DNA from: Pseudomonadota bacterium
GTDB taxonomy: Bacteria > Pseudomonadota > Alphaproteobacteria > Rhodobacterales > Rhodobacteraceae
Reading direction: 5' to 3'
Assembly (NCBI GenBank): GCA_027592105.1
Contig: JAQCLA010000195.1
Span: 1 to 5,048, forward strand
Length of the DNA stretch: 5,048 nt
Shown here: in pieces, positions 1-5,048 of the stretch
Layout: the number at the start of each line of letters is the position of its first letter
Numbering within the stretch: the first letter of the stretch is position 1
The notes under the pieces: model-generated
The model's database searches: none
Seen by the model: the letters and a program-made list of their open reading frames with translations, nothing else
Told to the model about the DNA's origin: nothing
Made by a program: the position numbers and the translations under genes

Positions 1-951
1 AGCAAGCCCCGCCTCTTCGCCGAAACCGTAGAAAATATCGGCGCGTTGCGCGCCACGAATGGCACCACCGGTATCTTGGGCCACCATCAGCCGATGAATA
101 GGATCTGCACCCGCCTTTTCGATCCAGACAGGTGCGCCCAAGGGCGTGTGTTCAGGGTCAACCGCGATAGAGCGCAGGGGCGTGATCGAGCGGTTCATCG
201 CACCCAAGGGCCCAAGGTCGGGATCAGGCAAATCGACTTCGCGGAAAAAGATGTAGGATGGGTTGTGATAAAGCAGATCGCGCCCAGCGGCCGGATTGCG
301 GCGCACCCAATTGCGGATTACCTGCGCCGAGACCTGATGCGGCGCAAAGATGCCGCGGCGCACCAACTCTTGCCCGATGGAGCGATAAGGCTGGCCATTT
401 CTGCCGCCATATCCGACACGGATCGTTGTGCCATCTTGCAACCTGATCCGCCCCGATCCCTGAATTTGTAGAAAGAAAAGCTCAACCGGGTCATCGACCC
501 AGGCGATCTCAAATCCGCGCCCTTCGAGCAGGCGGCCCTCTTCGATTTCACGCCGCGTGACCCATCTTCCGTCCTGGGCTTCGGGCGGTGTGCTGTAGAT
601 GGGATAGCGAAAGCGCATGCTGCGCTCACGCGCGCCATCAAGCTGTGGTTCGAAATAGCCGGTGAACAGGGCCGGCGCGCTGCCGCCGATCAGAACCGGG
701 CGAAAGAACAGCTCGAAAAACCGGCGCGCATCGTTGGTATTTTGCGAAAATGCGCAAAGCGGCTGCCAGTCGGGGCCGACAAGATCGGCGCAGGTATTGC
801 GAAAGGTCGCCAAGGCGGCGGCGTGGTCATCCGCCTCCCAGCCCTGCAAGTCAGCGAATGACAAAAGCTCGATCGTCTCTTCCGACATGGCCGGGCTGCT
901 CCAGGCAGAAATGGCCGCGACAAGGCCAAGGACAGCACCCAACCCACGCAT
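1..951 (-). CDS. mltA: Membrane-bound lytic murein transglycosylase A (MltA), 3' end cut off by window edge
   Basis: MltA cleaves the MurNAc-GlcNAc glycosidic bond of peptidoglycan, forming 1,6-anhydro-MurNAc ends, and acts in the periplasm during wall remodelling. The reading frame is open from the ATG at 951 down to base 1, giving 317 residues; the family's usual length suggests only a short C-terminal piece is missing. Visible parts are an N-terminal hydrophobic signal sequence (residues about 3-17, plausible signal peptidase I site after SSPA or AMS), the MltA domain (about 95-260, with GYFEP at 98-102 and LFFLQIQGSGR at 158-168), and the start of the 3D domain with DTGGAIRG at 293-300 and ADIFYGFG at 304-311. 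D293 and D305 match in spacing the two conserved aspartates of the family; D305 is the likely catalytic acid. No lipobox cysteine is seen, unlike the E. coli lipoprotein. The start lies 3 bases after the Tim44-like stop with no clear Shine-Dalgarno, suggesting translational coupling. Confidence 0.95.
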   Translation of the reverse strand, partial: MRGLGAVLGLVAAISAWSSPAMSEETIELLSFADLQGWEADDHAAALATFRNTCADLVGPDWQPLCAFSQNTNDARRFFELFFRPVLIGGSAPALFTGYFEPQLDGARERSMRFRYPIYSTPPEAQDGRWVTRREIEEGRLLEGRGFEIAWVDDPVELFFLQIQGSGRIRLQDGTTIRVGYGGRNGQPYRSIGQELVRRGIFAPHQVSAQVIRNWVRRNPAAGRDLLYHNPSYIFFREVDLPDPDLGPLGAMNRSITPLRSIAVDPEHTPLGAPVWIEKAGADPIHRLMVAQDTGGAIRGAQRADIFYGFGEEAGLA

Positions 952-954
952 CGG

Positions 955-1614
955 TCAGCCGTCGGTTGCGACCAATTCCCAATTGGGATCGCTAGCGCCC
1001 ATTTTTCGGGCAAAGGTCCAAACATCGCGCTGCCGCTTGATTTCGTTCGGATCACCCTCGACCACCTGACCATCGGCATTGCGCACGACAGAGGTCAATT
1101 CGCCGACGAAGCGCACGGTAACCTCGCCCATGCCGCTGGCGCGATCAAAGCGCGCGCTATCAAGCGCCAATTCACGGATACCGATGAAGGACGCCTGAAT
1201 GGTCAGCCCCTGAGCCTCGCGCTCACGGATGACGGATTCGAAGGTATCCATCACATCGGGCGCAAGGAACGGGCGCAGCCCATCGACATCGCCATTCTCG
1301 AACGCCATCAGGATCATTTCATATGCGCCGCGCGCACCCTGAAGGAATTCGGACACCACAAAGCTTGGCTCGGCCTGTTTCATGGCACTGAGCGCCTTGG
1401 CGCTGTCCGACCCGTCAGCCACGTGGTCGATGATATCGCGGTCGGGGCCGCCATCGATAACCTCGAAATCACGGCGGCGATCGCTGCGCGCAGGCTGTGC
1501 TGCCTCGGGCGGTTTTTCATACCCTTCGCGCGTGCCAAGCACACTGCGCAGGCGCAAAATCAAAAACACCGCGATACCCGCCAATACAAGCAAGGACAAA
1601 AGGGACGAGTTCAT
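955..1614 (-). CDS. Tim44-like domain protein (TimA family), inner-membrane anchored
   Basis: This 219-residue protein belongs to the bacterial Tim44-like family, related to the C-terminal domain of mitochondrial Tim44, the matrix subunit that tethers the import motor to the TIM23 channel. Caulobacter has a member called TimA; the bacterial role is poorly defined and seems to concern inner-membrane organisation. Seen here: a single N-terminal transmembrane segment (about residues 4-21), a basic stretch and LGTREGYEKP (26-35), a polar linker (36-75), then the Tim44-like domain (about 80-217) with FLQGARGAYEMILMAFENGD (90-109), REREAQGL (130-137) and RDVWTFAR (196-203) followed by DPNWELVAT (209-217). 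The start at 1614 was preferred over an upstream in-frame ATG at 1665 because AAGGAG lies 5 bases before it and the membrane segment then begins at once. It probably forms a two-gene operon with mltA, transcribed away from fxsA. Confidence 0.93.
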   Translation of the reverse strand: MNSSLLSLLVLAGIAVFLILRLRSVLGTREGYEKPPEAAQPARSDRRRDFEVIDGGPDRDIIDHVADGSDSAKALSAMKQAEPSFVVSEFLQGARGAYEMILMAFENGDVDGLRPFLAPDVMDTFESVIREREAQGLTIQASFIGIRELALDSARFDRASGMGEVTVRFVGELTSVVRNADGQVVEGDPNEIKRQRDVWTFARKMGASDPNWELVATDG

Positions 1615-1619
1615 GAAAG

Positions 1620-1625
1620 CTCCTT
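1620..1625 (-). promoter_or_regulatory. Shine-Dalgarno AAGGAG of the Tim44-like gene
   Basis: On the minus strand AAGGAG is followed by the 5-base spacer CTTTC and ATG at 1614. This strong site decides the start codon against the ATG 51 bases upstream, which would add 17 residues that do not resemble the family's N-terminus. Confidence 0.8.
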
Positions 1626-1705
1626 GCTGGGCGAACGGGGTTCTTTTCGGGTTCACAATGCACATATGTAGGTCAGGGGTGGTATCAAGTCCATCACCCT
1701 AGACC

Positions 1706-1720
1706 GCGCCAAAAAGGCGC
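1706..1720 (+). other. Small perfect stem-loop upstream of fxsA (GCGCC-AAAAA-GGCGC)
   Basis: GCGCC at 1706-1710 and GGCGC at 1716-1720 form a perfect 5-base stem around an A5 loop. The stem can extend by two more pairs (1704-1705 with 1723-1724) across a 2-base bulge. It ends 8-12 bases before the fxsA ribosome binding site GGAGAG (1732-1737). There is no T-run, so it does not look like a terminator. It would lie in the fxsA leader only if transcription starts upstream of about 1704. A regulatory role is speculative. Confidence 0.35.
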
Positions 1721-1743
1721 TCGGCCCGTTCGGAGAGCTTTTT

Positions 1744-2220
1744 ATGTGGCTTTTTCTCGCCTTTCTTCTCGTTCCACTGATCGAGATCGCGTTGTTCATC
1801 CAGATCGGCGGACTGATCGGCCTATGGGCGACCTTGGCGATCGTGGTGTTAACGGCCGTGGCGGGCACGATGTTGGTCAAATCACAGGGCGCCTTGGTCC
1901 TGTCGCGTCTGCGCGATAGCTTTCAAACCTTGCGCGACCCGACCGAACCCTTGGCGCATGGCGCGATGATCCTGTTTTCCGGCGCGCTTTTGCTCACGCC
2001 GGGGTTTTTTACAGATACAGTCGGGTTCTTGCTTTTGGTACCGGCGGTGCGGTCTTGGCTGCTGCGCGAAGTCGCGAAGCGGGTCGAGATCAAGACGATG
2101 CAAATGGGCGGTGGCCCAACACGCGCAAGCGATCCCCGCGATGATGTAATCGATGCCCAATATACTGTCGAAGAGCCATCAGACCGCAACAGCCCACCAT
2201 CGCAGTGGACGAAGCATTGA
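1744..2220 (+). CDS. fxsA: FxsA family cytoplasmic-membrane protein
   Basis: FxsA is a small inner-membrane protein found widely in bacteria; in E. coli extra FxsA relieves the F-plasmid-mediated exclusion of phage T7, while its normal cell function is unclear. The 158-residue product equals the E. coli length. Hydrophobic segments lie at about residues 1-19, 22-46, 72-86 and 93-107. Family signatures include the N-terminal LVPLIEIALFIQIGG (9-23), the GTMLVKSQG turn (41-49), and LLLTPGFFTDTVGFLLLVP (82-100). The C-terminal third is polar and ends with DDVIDAQYTVEEP (133-145), similar to the acidic tail of alphaproteobacterial homologues. GGAGAG at 1732-1737 lies 6 bases before the ATG, supporting this start. 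It is the first gene of a plus-strand pair with secB and is divergent from the Tim44-like gene. Confidence 0.95.
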   Translation: MWLFLAFLLVPLIEIALFIQIGGLIGLWATLAIVVLTAVAGTMLVKSQGALVLSRLRDSFQTLRDPTEPLAHGAMILFSGALLLTPGFFTDTVGFLLLVPAVRSWLLREVAKRVEIKTMQMGGGPTRASDPRDDVIDAQYTVEEPSDRNSPPSQWTKH

Positions 2221-2287
2221 GGCTGCTTGCCTGTGCTGTTAGATGCTTCGCGAAATCTTATTGCCGATGTGAAAGCTGGAGAGAGAC
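2221..2287 (+). other. fxsA-secB spacer
   Basis: This 67-base spacer holds the secB ribosome site (GGAGAG, 2278-2283) at its end. I found no stem followed by a T-run and no convincing -35/-10 pair; TTGCCT at 2227-2232 resembles a -35 box, but no good -10 box lies at the right distance. The spacing allows read-through from fxsA, and a weak secB promoter here cannot be excluded. Confidence 0.35.
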
Positions 2288-2800
2288 ATGTCCGATACAA
2301 ATGGCGGTTCCGCCCCCCAAGCCGCAGCTGGTGCCGCCGAACAGCCGGTGATGCCCAAGTTGCAAATTCTCGGCCAGTTCGTGCGCGATCTGTCGTTTGA
2401 GAATATCGCAGCGCAAAAAGCCGTCAGCGCGCAGGTTCAGCCTGATATCCAGGTGCAGGTCGCACTCGATGCGCGCAAGCGTGAAGCCGAAGATCAATAT
2501 GATGTGATCATGAAGCTGAAAATCGAAAGCAAGACACGCGAAGATACACCGCAATCGATCTTTTTGCTCGAGTTGGAATATGGCGGCATCTTCAAGGTCG
2601 AGCATGTCAGCCCCGAACAAATGCATCCGTTCTTGTTAATCGAATGCCCGCGGATGCTGTTCCCCTTTGTGCGCCGGATCGTATCGGATGTGACGCGCGA
2701 TGGTGGCTATCCGCCGCTTGGGCTTGATACTATCGACTTCCTCGCGCTGTATCGCCAACAATTGGCCCAGCGCGCTGCGCCGCAAAAAGCCGACGCCTGA
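2288..2800 (+). CDS. secB: Protein-export chaperone SecB
   Basis: SecB is a homotetrameric cytosolic chaperone that keeps preproteins unfolded and delivers them to SecA for export through SecYEG. The 170-residue protein starts with an Ala/Gly/Pro-rich extension (about 1-22) absent from the 155-residue E. coli protein. It then follows the SecB fold: LGQFVRDLSFEN (28-39), SIFLLELEYGGIFKVE (90-105), ECPRMLFPFVRRIVSDVTRDGGYPPL (119-144) and the final helix IDFLALYRQQLAQ (149-161). D34 and E38, and L93 and E95, sit where E. coli SecB uses D20/E24 and L75/E77 to contact SecA. GGAGAG at 2278-2283 lies 4 bases before the ATG and supports it over the internal M22. It follows fxsA by 67 bases, which contain no clear promoter or terminator, so co-transcription is likely. 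Its stop is 4 bases from the convergent dnaQ stop. Confidence 0.97.
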   Translation: MSDTNGGSAPQAAAGAAEQPVMPKLQILGQFVRDLSFENIAAQKAVSAQVQPDIQVQVALDARKREAEDQYDVIMKLKIESKTREDTPQSIFLLELEYGGIFKVEHVSPEQMHPFLLIECPRMLFPFVRRIVSDVTRDGGYPPLGLDTIDFLALYRQQLAQRAAPQKADA

Positions 2801-2808
2801 TCGATCAG
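2797..2808. repeat. Perfect 12-base palindrome spanning both convergent stop codons
   Basis: CTGATCGATCAG is its own reverse complement. It contains the TGA stop of secB (2798-2800), the whole 4-base gap TCGA, and the TGA stop of dnaQ read on the other strand (2805-2807). Without a loop it is a DNA palindrome more than an RNA hairpin, and there is no T-run, so it is not a terminator by itself. The symmetry follows largely from two identical stop codons around a palindromic tetramer. Confidence 0.6.
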
Positions 2809-3503
2809 CCCCGCTTGTTCCAGAGCGCGCCTTCACCCAACTCCGCGATCATCGCGGCATGGGCGGCGCGCTCTGTATCCGTCAGGCGCTGCGGGAGTGG
2901 TGTCGGGCGCGCCTGCGGTCGCCAGGCTTGCGTTGCGCTGCGGGAGCGATCCTGCGTTTGATCCGCGCCCAAGCCGAAATCGGCCTGACGGCCGCCGGTC
3001 AATTCAAGATAAACCTCGGCCAAGATCTCGGAATCGAGCAACGCGCCGTGCAAGGTGCGGTTCGAATTGTCGATGCCGAACCGGCGGCAAAGCGCGTCCA
3101 ACGATGCGGGCGAACCGGGGAAGTGGCGCCGCGCAATCATCAGCGTATCGAGCGCACGATCATCTTGCAGCGCGGGCAGACCGACCCATGACAACTCGGC
3201 ATTCAGAAAACGCATGTCGAAGCTGGCGTTGTGAATGATCAGCCGCGCATCCCCGATAAAGGCCAGAAAGCCTTGGGCAATATCGGCAAAACGCGGTTTG
3301 TCGGCCAAGAAGGCTTCGCTAATGCCATGCACGGCGAAAGCTTCGGCCGGCATATCGCGTTCGGGATGGATATATTGGTGATAGGTCTGTCCTGTCGGAA
3401 CTTGGTTCCACAATTCAACAGCGCCGATTTCCACGATCCGATGCGCGGGCTTGTCGAAAGGATCAAGGCCGGTGGTCTCGGTATCGAGGACAATCTCACG
3501 CAT
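2805..3503 (-). CDS. dnaQ: DNA polymerase III epsilon subunit, 3'-5' proofreading exonuclease
   Basis: Epsilon removes misincorporated 3' nucleotides within the Pol III core, bound to the alpha subunit and the beta clamp. The 232-residue protein is a DEDDh exonuclease with all five key residues present: D7 and E9 in DTETTG (Exo I), D96 in HNASFDMRFL (Exo II), and H152 and D157 in LHGALLDSEILAEVY (Exo III), at nearly the same spacing as D12, E14, D103, H162 and D167 of E. coli. After the exonuclease domain (to about 171) comes QADFGL (173-178), at the position of the E. coli clamp-binding motif, then a flexible Gln/Arg/Pro-rich linker and a conserved tail (about 205-232, ERAAHAAM then GALWNKRG) that should bind alpha. 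Its ATG overlaps the end of coaE by 8 bases (3496-3503). The 3' end contains a strong nested inverted repeat. Confidence 0.97.
   Translation of the reverse strand: MREIVLDTETTGLDPFDKPAHRIVEIGAVELWNQVPTGQTYHQYIHPERDMPAEAFAVHGISEAFLADKPRFADIAQGFLAFIGDARLIIHNASFDMRFLNAELSWVGLPALQDDRALDTLMIARRHFPGSPASLDALCRRFGIDNSNRTLHGALLDSEILAEVYLELTGGRQADFGLGADQTQDRSRSATQAWRPQARPTPLPQRLTDTERAAHAAMIAELGEGALWNKRG
2821..2875. repeat. Nested 55-base inverted repeat (long hairpin) in the 3' end of dnaQ
   Basis: The outer arms CAGAGCGCGCC (2821-2831) and GGCGCGCTCTG (2865-2875) are perfect 11-base complements. Inside them CCCA (2836-2839) pairs with TGGG (2860-2863). At the centre CCGCGAT (2843-2849) mirrors ATCGCGG (2851-2857); as RNA this folds as CCGCG/CGCGG around ATCAT. 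Together this gives about 20 base pairs in 55 bases, interrupted only by small internal loops. It lies 20 bases beyond the secB stop and inside the codons for about residues 210-228 of DnaQ. No T-run follows on either strand, so it is not a classical intrinsic terminator, but it could stabilise or help define the 3' end of the secB message. Confidence 0.7.
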
Positions 3504-4095
3504 TATCCGCCCCTGTGCCTGTCAGTGTTGTGATCAGCTTTGCCACGTCTGCGCGTGTCTGTTCCAGCGTCTTTGTGACGATCACATGATCGGCGCGGGC
3601 GCGTTTTTCGGCATCGGGTGTTTGGCGGGCAAGAATCTGGGTGAATGCCGCCTCGGTCATCCCCGGGCGCGCCAACACGCGGGCCGCTTGTGTTTCTGGA
3701 TCGGCGGTAACGACCAAGACGGCATCAAGCCACGCATCGGCGCCGGTTTCATACAACAGTGGTAAATCGAGCACGACGAGAGAGGCGGTTGCTTCGTTTT
3801 CCAAAAACGCCGCCCTGTCGCGGGCAACAAGCGGATGCACGATTTTTTCCAGCTGGTCCAAAAGCGAGGGGTCAGCGGCAATCGCGCGTTTGAGCGCATC
3901 ACGGCTGATCATGCCATCATGCTGGGCGTCAGGGATAAGGGCAGTAACAGGCGCGACCGCCGCACCGCCTTGGCCGTAAAGCCGATGCACCGTTTCATCC
4001 GCATCCCACACCGGGATATTCATGTCGCGAAACATGGCGGCCGTGGTGGATTTTCCCATGCCGATCGAGCCGGTGAGCCCCAGCTTGATCGTCAT
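3496..4095 (-). CDS. coaE: Dephospho-CoA kinase
   Basis: CoaE phosphorylates the 3'-hydroxyl of dephospho-CoA with ATP, the last step of coenzyme A synthesis in the cytosol. The 199-residue length fits the family. It is a P-loop kinase: the Walker A motif GLTGSIGMGKST is at residues 6-17, with K15 and S16 binding phosphate and magnesium. WDADE at 30-34 carries D33, matching the catalytic aspartate of the family. HPLV (about 87-90) and DLPLLYETGAD (about 109-119) are typical core motifs, and the lid and C-terminal region include RQTPDAEKRARADHVI, a common family signature. Its ATG overlaps the aroE stop as ATGA (4092-4095) with no visible Shine-Dalgarno, so translation is probably coupled to aroE. 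Its own stop lies 8 bases inside dnaQ. No anomaly is seen. Confidence 0.96.
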   Translation of the reverse strand: MTIKLGLTGSIGMGKSTTAAMFRDMNIPVWDADETVHRLYGQGGAAVAPVTALIPDAQHDGMISRDALKRAIAADPSLLDQLEKIVHPLVARDRAAFLENEATASLVVLDLPLLYETGADAWLDAVLVVTADPETQAARVLARPGMTEAAFTQILARQTPDAEKRARADHVIVTKTLEQTRADVAKLITTLTGTGADNA

Positions 4096-4928
4096 GGGGC
4101 CAAAACCGCCGCGCGCAAATCATCATCGACCATCGGCGTATAGCCGAACCAGCGTTCAAAGCCGGGCACGGCTTGGTGAAGCAACATGCCCAGACCATCG
4201 ACAGTTTCACAGCCCATTTGGCGTGCGGTGGCCAGTAAATCGGTTTTAAGCGGCTTATAGACGATATCGGTCACGACGGTCGGCGGCGTCAGCCGCGTTA
4301 AATCGATGGAGAGGGGCGATTGCCCGTCCATCCCGAGTGAGGTGGTATTGACGATCAGCGCGACATTACCAATCAAATCCGCGATCCGGGTCCAATCTTG
4401 GGTTTCCACGCGCGCACCAAAATGGTCGCGCAAGGCATTAGCGCGCATCCTTGTACGGTTCACGACGATCACCTTGGGCGCGCCATCGTTGATCAGGGCC
4501 GAAACGATGGCCTTAGCCGCACCCCCTGCGCCCAGCACCAGCGCGGGGCCTGACGCAGCTGTCCAACCGGGCAGGTGTTGGCGAATATTCGACAAGAAAC
4601 CGATACCATCGGTGTTATCGGCTTGGATTTGACCGTTTCCGAGAAAGGTCAGCGTGTTGGCGGCCCCGATCAGCGCGGCCCGATCGCTGATCTGTGTCGC
4701 GAGCGACAAAACATATTCCTTGTGCGGGATCGTGATGTTGACGCCGACGAACCCCATATCCGGCAAAATTCGCAAGATATCGGCGAGTGCGTTATGAGCC
4801 ACATGCAGGGGCACATAATGCCCTTTCAGCCCATAGCGCTTGAGCCAATGACCATGCAAACGCGGCGAGAGCGAATGTGAAATCGGATCGCCGATTACAC
4901 CAGCCAGCGGGATTTCGGGACGGATCAT
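4092..4928 (-). CDS. aroE: Shikimate dehydrogenase (NADP+)
   Basis: AroE reduces 3-dehydroshikimate to shikimate with NADPH, the fourth step of the shikimate pathway to aromatic amino acids. With the start at 4928 the protein has 278 residues, normal for the family. Substrate-binding signatures are GDPISHSLSPRLH (13-25) and NITIPHKE (64-71) with the catalytic K70. N91 and D107 (in NTDG) match the other conserved active-site residues, equivalent to N86 and D102 of E. coli. The NADP domain has LGAGGAAKA (132-140) and NRTRMR (157-162), whose arginines bind the 2'-phosphate and explain NADP preference. NTTSLGM and DGLGMLLHQA towards the C-terminus complete the family pattern. An ATG at 4964 would add 12 residues lying inside maf; GGAGG 5 bases before 4928 and the alignment with homologues favour the shorter form. 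It overlaps maf (ATGA) and coaE (ATGA) by 4 bases each. Confidence 0.97.
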   Translation of the reverse strand: MIRPEIPLAGVIGDPISHSLSPRLHGHWLKRYGLKGHYVPLHVAHNALADILRILPDMGFVGVNITIPHKEYVLSLATQISDRAALIGAANTLTFLGNGQIQADNTDGIGFLSNIRQHLPGWTAASGPALVLGAGGAAKAIVSALINDGAPKVIVVNRTRMRANALRDHFGARVETQDWTRIADLIGNVALIVNTTSLGMDGQSPLSIDLTRLTPPTVVTDIVYKPLKTDLLATARQMGCETVDGLGMLLHQAVPGFERWFGYTPMVDDDLRAAVLAP

Positions 4929-5048
4929 GTGAACCTCCAACCTCGCAAACGCAGATAGGAACAAAGCTCCAGCAAGGGAAGGCCTAGGACAGAGAACCAG
5001 TCCCCATCAATCCGGGCAAAGAGCCGTGCGCCAAGCGCCTCGGCCTGG
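4925..5048 (-). CDS. maf: Maf family nucleotide pyrophosphatase, C-terminal 40 residues only
   Basis: Maf proteins hydrolyse non-canonical or regulatory nucleoside triphosphates (dTTP/UTP or 7-methyl-GTP types) to monophosphates. Only the last 40 codons are in the window, from 5047 to the stop at 4925-4927. The peptide contains GARLFARIDGDWFSVLGLPL (6-25) and LLELCSYLRLRG, which is the typical C-terminus of the family, where the IxGxxxxVxGLPL strand-helix segment is well conserved. The catalytic region and the residues that separate the dTTP/UTP type from the m7GTP type lie outside the window, so the exact substrate cannot be stated. The ending WRFT extends slightly past the usual core. The stop overlaps the aroE start as ATGA. 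The operon promoter must lie to the right of the window or inside maf. Confidence 0.85.
   Translation of the reverse strand, partial: QAEALGARLFARIDGDWFSVLGLPLLELCSYLRLRGWRFT
4934..4938 (-). promoter_or_regulatory. Shine-Dalgarno GGAGG of aroE, inside the maf 3' end
   Basis: On the minus strand GGAGG is followed by the 5-base spacer TTCAC and ATG at 4928. It lies in the last codons of maf, so aroE has its own strong ribosome site in addition to the ATGA stop-start overlap. It decides the aroE start against the ATG at 4964. Confidence 0.8.

Larger units (their letters stand above)
1615..1743. promoter_or_regulatory. Divergent promoter region between the Tim44-like gene and fxsA
   Basis: This 129-base gap separates two divergently read genes and must hold, or lie next to, promoters for both. 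For the Tim44-like gene, TTGATA (1688-1683, minus strand) with TATGTG (1666-1661) at 16-base spacing is a tentative -35/-10 pair; the -10 match is only three of six. No convincing pair was found for fxsA. An AT-rich 8-base palindrome, ACATATGT (1662-1669), lies near the centre and could serve as an opening region or a protein site. The region also holds a small hairpin next to the fxsA ribosome binding site. The existence of promoters is inferred from gene orientation; the exact boxes are weak. Confidence 0.45.

Noticed and set aside
318..1079. Open frames antisense or out of frame to mltA, such as 46-471 (+), 318-641 (-), 662-1069 (+) and 690-1079 (-)
   Set aside because: They overlap a continuous MltA frame with clear family motifs, have low-complexity Arg/Ser/Pro-rich products and no ribosome sites; they are typical shadows in GC-rich DNA.
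1615..1664. N-terminal extension of the Tim44-like gene from the ATG at 1665
   Set aside because: The strong AAGGAG site and the immediate membrane segment favour the ATG at 1614; the extra 17 residues look like translated leader.
2001..2010. GGGGTTTTTT run in fxsA as a possible programmed frameshift or sequencing error
   Set aside because: The frame continues through the highly conserved LLLTPGFFTD motif and the normal C-terminus, so the run is read normally.
2797..2808. The convergent palindrome as a bidirectional intrinsic terminator
   Set aside because: It has no loop, is too short, and neither strand has a following T-run.
3231..4249. Plus-strand open frames across dnaQ, coaE and aroE (for example 3231-3533, 3641-3979, 4022-4249)
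   Set aside because: They are antisense to genes whose catalytic residues are all intact, and the products resemble no family I recognise.
4929..4964. AroE start at 4964
   Set aside because: It would lie 36 bases inside maf, adds residues not seen in the family, and the GGAGG site fits the start at 4928.
1..5048. A hidden defence system, mobile element, CRISPR array or RNA gene
   Set aside because: Every long segment is accounted for by housekeeping genes with normal lengths and motifs; gaps are short and no direct repeats, integrase, transposase or tRNA-like cloverleaf was seen.

Overview
The window looks like a conserved chromosomal core segment of an alphaproteobacterium, most likely a Rhodobacterales (Roseobacter/Rhodobacter-type) species. 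The evidence is the gene set and order (maf-aroE-coaE-dnaQ facing fxsA-secB, with a Tim44-like gene and mltA diverging from fxsA), a moderately GC-rich composition, and the detailed character of the proteins: a Tim44/TimA-like membrane protein, a DnaQ ending in GALW plus a short basic tail, and an AroE with HG in place of HN in its first motif. The assignment rests on recognising families by eye; no database search was run.

Layout from left to right: (1) 1-951, minus strand, mltA, a lytic transglycosylase cut by the left edge; (2) 955-1614, minus strand, a Tim44-like gene 3 bases upstream of mltA in the direction of transcription; (3) 1615-1743, a divergent intergenic region that should carry promoters for both sides; (4) 1744-2220 and 2288-2800, plus strand, fxsA and secB, 67 bases apart; (5) 2801-2804, a convergent junction of only 4 bases between the stop codons of secB and dnaQ; (6) 2805-5048, minus strand, a tightly overlapping operon read right to left as maf (partial, only its last 40 codons), aroE, coaE, dnaQ. 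Coding density is very high, and no stretch longer than about 130 bases lacks a gene.

Functionally the window holds three housekeeping groups. The Tim44-like protein, MltA and FxsA are envelope proteins, and SecB is the cytosolic export chaperone that hands preproteins to SecA. The maf-aroE-coaE-dnaQ string combines nucleotide sanitation, the shikimate pathway, the last step of CoA synthesis and the replicative proofreading exonuclease. Their shared transcription reflects conserved gene order more than a single pathway.

I saw no tRNA, rRNA, CRISPR, insertion sequence, prophage gene or sign of recent transfer, and no undescribed multi-gene system. The most interesting non-coding signal is a nested, nearly continuous 55-base hairpin (2821-2875) inside the 3' end of dnaQ, next to a perfect 12-base palindrome (2797-2808) that spans both convergent stop codons.
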